Assembly (NCBI GenBank): GCA_913062845.1
Contig: CAJXVZ010000029.1
Location: 1 to 36,627, forward strand
From: an uncultured Psychroflexus sp.
GTDB lineage: Bacteria; Bacteroidota; Bacteroidia; Flavobacteriales; Flavobacteriaceae
DNA length: 36,627 nucleotides
Direction of reading: 5' to 3'
Made by a program: the position numbers and the translations under genes
The notes under the pieces: generated by a model
The model's input: the letters and a program-made list of their open reading frames with translations, nothing else
Told to the model about the DNA's origin: nothing
Database searches by the model: none
Shown here: piece after piece, positions 30,925 through 36,627 of the stretch
Position numbering within the stretch: the first letter of the stretch is position 1
Layout of the letters: every line of letters starts with the position of its first letter

Positions 30925-31995
30925 ATGGACAAAAAATCACTGAAATTTCTCGAAAACTATTTAAATAACGCTTCTCCAACTGGTTATGAGTCAAATGGTC
31001 AGAAATTATGGATGGATTATTTGAAACCATATGTAGATGAATTCATAACAGATATTTATGGTACCGCAGTAGGCGTCATAAATCCGAAAGCCGAGTATAA
31101 GGTCGTAATTGAAGGTCATGCTGATGAAATTTCCTGGTATGTCAATTATATCACGGACGATGGACTGATCTATGTCATAAGAAATGGTGGTAGCGACCAT
31201 CAGATAGCAACCTCAAAACGGGTGAATATTCATACTAAAAACGGTATTGTTAAAGGTGTATTTGGCTGGCCTGCAATTCATACAAGAGATAAGGCTAAAG
31301 AACAGGCACCACAGTTGGATAATATCTGCATTGATGTTGGTTGTTCCAATAAAGAAGAAGTTGAAAAACTTGGTGTTCACGTTGGTTGTGTGATCACATA
31401 CCCTGATGAATTTTTTGTATTGAACAATGATAAGTTTGTTTGCAGAGCACTGGATAACAGAATGGGTGGTTTTATGATTGCTGAAGTTGCTAAGAAGCTC
31501 AAGGAAAACAATAAGGAATTACCTTTTGGCTTGTATATTACTAATTCAGTACAGGAAGAAATTGGTTTAAGAGGGGCAGAGATGATTACTCAAACCATCA
31601 AACCAAATGTCGCTATTGTTACAGATGTCTGTCATGACACAACAACGCCAATGATCGATAAGAAAAAAGAAGGCTTGACTAAAATAGGAGATGGACCTGT
31701 TATCAGTTATGCACCTGCTGTTCAAAACAATTTAAGGGAGTTACTTATTGAAACAGCTGAAAAAAATAACATTCCTTTTCAAAGAATGGCTGCCAGCAGA
31801 ATGACAGGAACAGATACGGATGCATTTGCCTACAGTAATGGAGGTGTGGCATCTGCCTTGATATCCTTGCCTTTGCGGTATATGCATACAACTGTGGAGA
31901 TGGTCCATCAAAAAGATGTAGAAAATGTCATAGAACTTATTTATCAGTCATTACTTTCAATAAAAGAAGGTGATGATTTTAGTTACTTTAAATAA
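30925..31995 (+). CDS. M42 family metallo-aminopeptidase
   Basis: Cytosolic dodecamer-forming aminopeptidase with two metals (glutamyl aminopeptidase/FrvX-like, often annotated as endoglucanase M). All metal and catalytic residues are seen: His65 and Asp67 in EGHADE, Asp177 in RALDNRMGG, Glu211 and Glu212 in VQEEIGLRGA, Asp234 in VTDVCHD, and His321 in YMHTTVE. Length 356 is typical. There is no signal peptide. It starts 90 bases from the divergent DUF4294 gene and is followed by fba after 63 bases. Substrate preference cannot be read from the sequence. Confidence 0.94.
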   Translation: MDKKSLKFLENYLNNASPTGYESNGQKLWMDYLKPYVDEFITDIYGTAVGVINPKAEYKVVIEGHADEISWYVNYITDDGLIYVIRNGGSDHQIATSKRVNIHTKNGIVKGVFGWPAIHTRDKAKEQAPQLDNICIDVGCSNKEEVEKLGVHVGCVITYPDEFFVLNNDKFVCRALDNRMGGFMIAEVAKKLKENNKELPFGLYITNSVQEEIGLRGAEMITQTIKPNVAIVTDVCHDTTTPMIDKKKEGLTKIGDGPVISYAPAVQNNLRELLIETAEKNNIPFQRMAASRMTGTDTDAFAYSNGGVASALISLPLRYMHTTVEMVHQKDVENVIELIYQSLLSIKEGDDFSYFK

Positions 31996-32058
31996 AAAAC
32001 ATCATCCTTCGGTAAATCTATTTCAAATTATTAAATTTACATTTTAAAAACAAAATAT

Positions 32059-33126
32059 ATGAGTCATAACATCAAACCTGGTGTAGCAACTGGTAAGCAA
32101 GTACAAGAAATCTTTAAGCACGCCAAAGAAAAAGGATATGCCATCCCTGGCGTTAATGTTGTTGGTTCAAACTCAATAAACGGAGTTTTGGAAACAGCGG
32201 CAGAATTAAATTCTCCGGTAATAGTTCAGTTTTCTAATGGCGGAGCTCAGTTTAATGCAGGAAAAGGACTTTCCAACGAAAACCAAAGAGCTGCTGTTTT
32301 AGGTGCTGCTACGGGCGCAAAGCACGTTCACGACCTTGCAGAGGCCTATGGCTCAACTGTGATTTTGCACACAGACCACTGTGCTAAAAAATTATTACCA
32401 TGGATTGATGGTTTACTCGATGAGGGTGAAAAATATTTCAAAGAACACGGTAAACCTCTGTTCAGTTCTCATATGATTGACCTTTCTGAAGAGCCATTAG
32501 AGGAAAACATTGAAACCTGTAAGAAGTACCTCGAAAGAATGAGTAAAATGGATATGACACTCGAGATAGAATTAGGTGTTACAGGTGGAGAAGAAGATGG
32601 AGTAGATAATACTGATGTTGATTCTTCAAAACTTTACACGCAACCCGAAGAAGTAGCTTATGCGTATGAGGAATTAAGTAAAGTGAGTGACCAGTTTACC
32701 ATAGCCGCAGCTTTTGGTAATGTTCATGGTGTTTATAAGCCTGGAAATGTTAAGCTTACTCCAAAAATATTGAAAAACTCTCAGGAATATGTGAGTCAAA
32801 AATACAACGTAGGACATAACCATATAGATTTTGTGTTCCACGGCGGAAGTGGTTCTACCGTTGAAGAGATCAGAGAAGCCATTGGTTATGGTGTCGTAAA
32901 AATGAATATCGACACAGACCTCCAATATGCCTTTATGGCAGGTATAAGAGATTACTTTTATGCCAATGCCGATTATTTGAAAGCTCAAATAGGAAATCCT
33001 GATGGTGATGATGTTCCAAATAAAAAGTATTATGACCCAAGAAAATGGTTACGTGAGGCAGAAGTGACTTTTATAGAAAGGCTTAAAAAGGCTTTTGAAG
33101 ATCTGAACAACGTAAATGTTCTTTAA
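32059..33126 (+). CDS. fbaA: Fructose-bisphosphate aldolase, class II
   Basis: Zinc-dependent aldolase joining dihydroxyacetone phosphate and glyceraldehyde 3-phosphate in glycolysis and gluconeogenesis. The zinc and catalytic motifs are present: ILHTDHCAKK, LEIELGVTGGEEDG, AAFGNVHGVYKPGN and FHGGSGS, and KMNIDTDLQYAFMAGIRDY follows. Length 355 matches the FbaA (class IIA) size. It is preceded by a 63-base AT-rich gap after the M42 gene and followed by a probable terminator. Confidence 0.97.
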   Translation: MSHNIKPGVATGKQVQEIFKHAKEKGYAIPGVNVVGSNSINGVLETAAELNSPVIVQFSNGGAQFNAGKGLSNENQRAAVLGAATGAKHVHDLAEAYGSTVILHTDHCAKKLLPWIDGLLDEGEKYFKEHGKPLFSSHMIDLSEEPLEENIETCKKYLERMSKMDMTLEIELGVTGGEEDGVDNTDVDSSKLYTQPEEVAYAYEELSKVSDQFTIAAAFGNVHGVYKPGNVKLTPKILKNSQEYVSQKYNVGHNHIDFVFHGGSGSTVEEIREAIGYGVVKMNIDTDLQYAFMAGIRDYFYANADYLKAQIGNPDGDDVPNKKYYDPRKWLREAEVTFIERLKKAFEDLNNVNVL

Positions 33127-33138
33127 ATAATTCTTGAT

Positions 33139-33190
33139 AAGGAAATTGTATTCGATGTTAATTAGCAGTGCTATACATTTTCCTTTTTGT
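33139..33190 (+). terminator. Probable terminator after fbaA
   Basis: AAGGAAATTGTA (33139-33150) pairs with TACATTTTCCTT (33173-33184) with one mismatch and a 22-base loop, followed by a T-rich run. The loop is long, so confidence is moderate. Confidence 0.5.
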
Positions 33191-33278
33191 TTAGATTGCG
33201 AAGAAAACGAAGTTTTTGGGATATATTACTAAAATATTTAAAGATTAAAACTAACAGCTAATAGCTAAAAACTAAATA

Positions 33279-34136
33279 ATGGCTTGGTTTAAAAGAAAGA
33301 AAAAGGGCATTCAGACGCCTACTGAAGAAAAAAAAGATGTTCCGAAAGGTTTATGGTATAAATCACCTACAGGAAAGGTAATTGATTCCGATCAGCTTGA
33401 AAAGAATTTCTATGTCAGTCCAGAAGACGGGTATCATGTTAGAATCGGGAGTCAGGAATATTTTGAAATAATTTTTGATGAAGGTAACTTTAAAGAGCTT
33501 TACAAGAATCTTGCGTCAAAAGATCCGTTAAATTTTGAAGATACCAAAAAATACACTTCCAGACTCAAGGACGTTCAGAAGAAAACAGGTTTAAAAGACG
33601 CCATAAGAACAGCTGTAGGTGAATCAAAAGGTAAGAAGCTTGTAGTTTGTGCAATGGATTTTAAGTTCATAGGAGGATCTATGGGTTCCGTAGTAGGTGA
33701 GAAAATTGCCAGATCTATTGAATATGCTATAAGAAATAGCATGCCTATCGTAATAATTTCAAAATCAGGTGGAGCAAGAATGATGGAAGCCGGACTATCA
33801 CTTATGCAATTAGCAAAGACTTCTGCAAAATTGTCACAATTGTCCAAGGCGAAGTTACCATATATTTCACTTTGTACAGACCCAACAACGGGCGGAACAA
33901 CAGCATCATTTGCGATGCTGGGAGATATTAATATTGCTGAACCCGGAGCGCTAATAGGCTTTGCCGGACCAAGAGTCGTAAGAGATACAACTGGTAAAGA
34001 TCTCCCGGAAGGATTTCAGACAGCTGAATTTGTAAAAGAGCATGGTTTTTTAGACTTTATAGTCGAACGAAAGCAATTGAAAGATAAAATCAATCTCTAC
34101 ATTGATCTTATTATGAATAATGAGATCAGAGTTTAA
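33279..34136 (+). CDS. accD: Acetyl-CoA carboxylase carboxyltransferase subunit beta
   Basis: Beta half of the carboxyltransferase that moves CO2 from biotin to acetyl-CoA, the first step of fatty acid synthesis. The crotonase-like core is complete: [40 protein letters not shown] and GFAGPRVV. Length 285 is normal. The N-terminal zinc finger is altered: family members have four cysteines in two CPxC-type pairs, whereas here the segments read WYKSPTGK and YVSPEDGYH, with no cysteine at all. The rest of the finger ([14 protein letters not shown]) is retained, so the fold may persist without zinc. I know of similar cysteine-free AccD in other Flavobacteriaceae. accA is not in the window. Confidence 0.95.
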   Translation: MAWFKRKKKGIQTPTEEKKDVPKGLWYKSPTGKVIDSDQLEKNFYVSPEDGYHVRIGSQEYFEIIFDEGNFKELYKNLASKDPLNFEDTKKYTSRLKDVQKKTGLKDAIRTAVGESKGKKLVVCAMDFKFIGGSMGSVVGEKIARSIEYAIRNSMPIVIISKSGGARMMEAGLSLMQLAKTSAKLSQLSKAKLPYISLCTDPTTGGTTASFAMLGDINIAEPGALIGFAGPRVVRDTTGKDLPEGFQTAEFVKEHGFLDFIVERKQLKDKINLYIDLIMNNEIRV

Positions 34137-34257
34137 AATGGTTTTTTTACGATTGGTTAAACGCTCTAAGTTATTGATGAGTATTGTTTTTAAGGTGTTA
34201 AGACCGTTATTTTTATTAGTGCCAGATTTAAACCACAAAACCTAATTTAGATTCCAA

Positions 34258-34680
34258 ATGACAATCCAACCTTTTCATCTGGCCATTCCGGTGAGTGATT
34301 TAAAAGTTTCCAGGCAGTTTTATGCCGTAGTATTAGATTTAAAAGAGGGCAGGAGCAGTGATCACTGGGTTGACTTTGACTTTTATGGCCATCAGTTTGT
34401 TATTCATGAAGTAAAAAACTACAAGCCTCATAATCATTACAACTCTGTTGACCAACATGATGTTCCCGTTCCACATTTTGGGCTCGTGCTGAAATGGGAA
34501 GACTTTTGGGATTTAAGTGAAAGGCTCAAATCACATCAGATCGAGTTTCAGATAGAGCCATATATCAGGTTTAAAGGTAAACCCGGAGAACAGGTAACCA
34601 TGTTTTTATTTGACCCTTCAGGTAATGCGCTGGAATTTAAAGCCTTTAAAGATCAAGATCAATTATTTAGAACCAACTGA
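34258..34680 (+). CDS. VOC superfamily (glyoxalase/bleomycin resistance-like) protein
   Basis: Small metal-binding protein of the vicinal oxygen chelate fold, with two beta-alpha-beta-beta-beta modules. His7 ([11 protein letters not shown]) and Glu near 129 ([10 protein letters not shown]) fit metal ligands, with a third His possible in VPHFGLVL. Length 140. The family includes dioxygenases and lyases; the reaction cannot be inferred. Its stop overlaps the start of the AI-2E transporter gene by one base (TGATG at 34678-34682), so the two are translationally coupled. Confidence 0.85.
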   Translation: MTIQPFHLAIPVSDLKVSRQFYAVVLDLKEGRSSDHWVDFDFYGHQFVIHEVKNYKPHNHYNSVDQHDVPVPHFGLVLKWEDFWDLSERLKSHQIEFQIEPYIRFKGKPGEQVTMFLFDPSGNALEFKAFKDQDQLFRTN

Positions 34681-35819
34681 TGAATACCATTCCACAACGT
34701 ATTATCCGACAGATTTTTCTGCTATTTGTTATAATCATATTGGCGTATATCATATATGAAAATATTCTGCCTTATTTATCTGGCGTACTTGGTGCAATTA
34801 CACTTTTTGTGATTAGCAGAAAATTGATGCAAAAATTAAATAATAAAGGATGGTCCAAAAGCCTTAATGCCAGTATTATTTTAGTGGGTTCTTTTTTCCT
34901 GATCTTGATTCCGATTGCGGGTGTAATAGTAATGTTAAGTTCAAAAGTTGGTGAAGTTGTCAGTAATTCAGAAAAATTCCTGGCAGCTGCAAAAACACAG
35001 CTTGCCGAGCTTGAACAGTATTTTGGCTACAATATTTCTCAGGAAATCGATACCTCGGGTATTGCTTCTTTTGTTTCTAAAAATGCCCAAAATTTTGCTG
35101 TAGGCACGTTCGATGCTTTTATTTCTATAAGTATCATGTATTTTCTTTTGTATTATATGCTTATCAATCAGCATGCATTAAAAGATTCGCTACAGAAATA
35201 CATACCAATAGGAAAAAAGAACTTTAATACGATTGGAGTTGAAGCCACAAAAAAAGTAAAAGCAAATGCCATAGGAATTCCTTTAGTTGCTATTATTCAA
35301 GGTGTTGTGGCTTTAATAGGTTACTTGATTTTTGGTGTACCAGATCCTATGTTTTGGTTTGTTATAACAGCTGTTGGCTCTGTAATCCCATTCGTAGGTA
35401 CAGCAATAGGAATTCTGCCAGTGACGATTATTTTGTTGTCGCAAGGTTTAACATTAGAAGCTATAGGTATACTTATTTATGGTATTGTCGTTGTCGGTTC
35501 AAGCGATAACATCATCAGGTTATTCGTATTGAAACGCATGGCCAATGAGCATCCCTTAATTACTTTGATAGGCGTGATCGTTGGTATCCCTGTTTTTGGT
35601 TTTATTGGCCTGGTTTTTGGACCTTTATTAATATCATTATTTTTAATCATTGTAGTAATCTATAAGGAAGAATACGGTAAATCAAATACTAATGAAATTG
35701 AGAATAGCGTTATAATTATTGACAAATCGGAGTTACCCGAAGATTATTTTGATAAATTTGATAAGGGAGATACAGATCACGAAGGCAGACAAGACGAGCA
35801 AGATGAGCGAAAAGAATAA
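34680..35819 (+). CDS. AI-2E family transporter
   Basis: Polytopic inner-membrane protein of the PerM/TqsA (AI-2E exporter) family with about seven or eight hydrophobic segments. The opening IIRQIFLLFVIIILAYIIYE and the pair around LNASIILVGSFFLILIPIAG are typical, as is the conserved C-terminal region IGVIVGIPVFGFIGLVFGPL. Length 379 includes a charged, Asp/Glu-rich cytoplasmic tail of about 45 residues. Family members also act as Na+/H+ antiporters or exporters of unknown solutes, so a quorum-signal role should not be assumed. It is coupled to the VOC gene and overlaps the DUF1232 gene by 17 bases. Confidence 0.9.
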   Translation: MNTIPQRIIRQIFLLFVIIILAYIIYENILPYLSGVLGAITLFVISRKLMQKLNNKGWSKSLNASIILVGSFFLILIPIAGVIVMLSSKVGEVVSNSEKFLAAAKTQLAELEQYFGYNISQEIDTSGIASFVSKNAQNFAVGTFDAFISISIMYFLLYYMLINQHALKDSLQKYIPIGKKNFNTIGVEATKKVKANAIGIPLVAIIQGVVALIGYLIFGVPDPMFWFVITAVGSVIPFVGTAIGILPVTIILLSQGLTLEAIGILIYGIVVVGSSDNIIRLFVLKRMANEHPLITLIGVIVGIPVFGFIGLVFGPLLISLFLIIVVIYKEEYGKSNTNEIENSVIIIDKSELPEDYFDKFDKGDTDHEGRQDEQDERKE

Positions 35820-36198
35820 AAATATAAACAAAGAATTTATTATCGGTCAATCCAAAAACATCAATTCTGATGATATTGATAAGGTTGAACGCAAGAAAAA
35901 GCGTCTTAATAAGATTTTAAATTTAAGGGTTTTTTCTAAGCAAAGACAAAAACTGAGGCTTCTTGTCGATTTATTAAAAGAATACAGATCAGGTAATTAC
36001 AGAATTATTCCCTGGAGATCGGTGGCTGCGATAACTTTTACGTTATTGTATATCTTAAATCCGTTGGATATTGTCCCGGATGTTCTTCCTGTGTTCGGTT
36101 ATATGGATGATATGAGTGTATTTATGGCACTTTATGGTCTTGTGGATAAGGATATTGAAGCATATAAGGAGTGGAAATTAAGTAAAACGATTGATTAA
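35803..36198 (+). CDS. DUF1232 (YkvA-type) protein
   Basis: Small protein with the DUF1232 core: AITFTLLYILNPLDIVPD, followed by LPVFGYMDDMSVFMALYGLV. It has one or two hydrophobic segments and a basic N-terminus (ERKKKRLNKIL). The frame is open from 35719, but that would overlap the transporter by 101 bases; the ATG at 35803 (MSEKNKN, 131 residues) gives a 17-base overlap and is more credible. Function unknown. It is translated from the same transcript as the AI-2E gene and ends before a convergent hypothetical gene. Confidence 0.82.
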   Translation: MSEKNKNINKEFIIGQSKNINSDDIDKVERKKKRLNKILNLRVFSKQRQKLRLLVDLLKEYRSGNYRIIPWRSVAAITFTLLYILNPLDIVPDVLPVFGYMDDMSVFMALYGLVDKDIEAYKEWKLSKTID

Positions 36199-36200
36199 TT

Positions 36201-36627
36201 TCAATTATAATATTCAATTTTTCTTATCCATTTATACCTGTCGACTCCATCGACATTTTTTAAAATTTCAATCCAATTTCCCTGTTTGTCAAATTTGTAG
36301 CTATATTTTATATTGAATATTTTCTTTTCTTTTATACCTGGATTTATTAAAATAGCAGATGATATATATCCATCTTTGTAGTTGTATTTTTTGATTCTCT
36401 GAGCTTGTTTTTTATTTACTGAGCAACAATAATCTGCGATTAATTCTCCTTTTTTATTGTAATCATAAAACGTAGAGAATGGCTTTTGATTACTTCTTGT
36501 TATTTTTTCCTCAATCATATTATCATCATCATCATAGATCATCTCTACGGTTATTGTAGGCTCTAATATTTCCTTATTATTTTCGCTGGTTTTTCTAAAT
36601 TTTATGTGTTTAACAATCCTATTTTTT
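36201..36627 (-). CDS. Hypothetical protein, 5' end outside window
   Basis: I do not recognise the family. The frame stays open from 36542 to the right edge (residues such as NNKEILEPTITVEM precede the internal Met), so the real start lies outside the window. The visible part has short repeated beta-like units of the form YDYNKKGELI and FDKQGNWIE, like the YD/Gly-Asn repeats common in Bacteroidota secreted proteins. It ends IRKIEYYN. It is convergent with the DUF1232 gene, two bases between stops. Confidence 0.6.
   Translation of the reverse strand, partial: KNRIVKHIKFRKTSENNKEILEPTITVEMIYDDDDNMIEEKITRSNQKPFSTFYDYNKKGELIADYCCSVNKKQAQRIKKYNYKDGYISSAILINPGIKEKKIFNIKYSYKFDKQGNWIEILKNVDGVDRYKWIRKIEYYN

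Noticed and set aside
35719-35802. Upstream ATG for the DUF1232 protein
   Set aside because: It would overlap the transporter by 101 bases and add a segment unlike the family; ATG at 35803 fits better.
34680-35819. Quorum-sensing AI-2 exporter
   Set aside because: The family name does not prove AI-2 transport; no luxS or lsr genes are visible.

Overview
The window reads as a chromosomal segment of a low-GC member of the Bacteroidota, most likely family Flavobacteriaceae. The evidence is a type IX secretion C-terminal sorting domain, Bacteroidota-restricted families (DUF4294, DUF3667), SusE/SusF-like repeats, flavobacterial versions of AccD and of the Nif3-partner zinc-ribbon protein that lack zinc ligands, and -7 promoter boxes of the TAnnTTTG type in front of many genes. 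No rRNA, tRNA, CRISPR array, phage or transposase gene was seen.

Layout. 1-10039 (minus strand): a surface-glycan operon. uppP (undecaprenyl-diphosphatase) comes first, then nine genes that mostly overlap by 1-11 bases: GT2, GT4, a GT2-like enzyme, an acylneuraminate-type cytidylyltransferase, a D-2-hydroxyacid dehydrogenase, an unrecognised GT-B-like protein, GT4, an exostosin/GT47-like enzyme, and a GT2 cut by the left edge. 10142-11818 (plus): a small operon of DUF3667, SRPBCC and hotdog thioesterase genes. 11819-12221: gene-free, with two copies of one hairpin repeat around a third imperfect hairpin. 12222-16649: an S9A oligopeptidase lipoprotein and neuC on the minus strand, divergent from neuB. 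With the cytidylyltransferase at 5430-6143 this makes a NeuC-NeuB-NeuA-type nonulosonic (sialic-like) acid route split over two loci about 8 kb apart. 16747-20064: Uma2-family protein, msrA lipoprotein, and the Nif3/zinc-ribbon-like pair. 20146-21129: lpxK. 21130-21619: a degenerate tandem repeat of about 200 bases per unit.

21620-28116: trxB, DUF4168, mazG, a secreted T9SS protein, htpG and a secreted TlpA-like thioredoxin. 28529-30140: a PII (GlnB/GlnK)-Amt ammonium pair preceded by a 410-base leader with two inverted repeats. 30137-36198: DUF4294, M42 aminopeptidase, class II fructose-bisphosphate aldolase, accD, and a VOC/AI-2E/DUF1232 operon. A hypothetical gene is cut by the right edge.

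How it works together: the first 16.6 kb is devoted to envelope glycan assembly (lipid-carrier recycling, sugar activation, several transferases). The second half is mostly housekeeping (lipid A, redox, chaperone, fatty acid, glycolysis, nitrogen uptake). The least explained parts are the cytidylyltransferase / 2-hydroxyacid dehydrogenase / unknown GT-B trio at 3117-6143 and the variant NeuB/NeuC pair. I saw no clear defence system or other self-contained unknown machine. All family calls come from reading motifs, with no database search.
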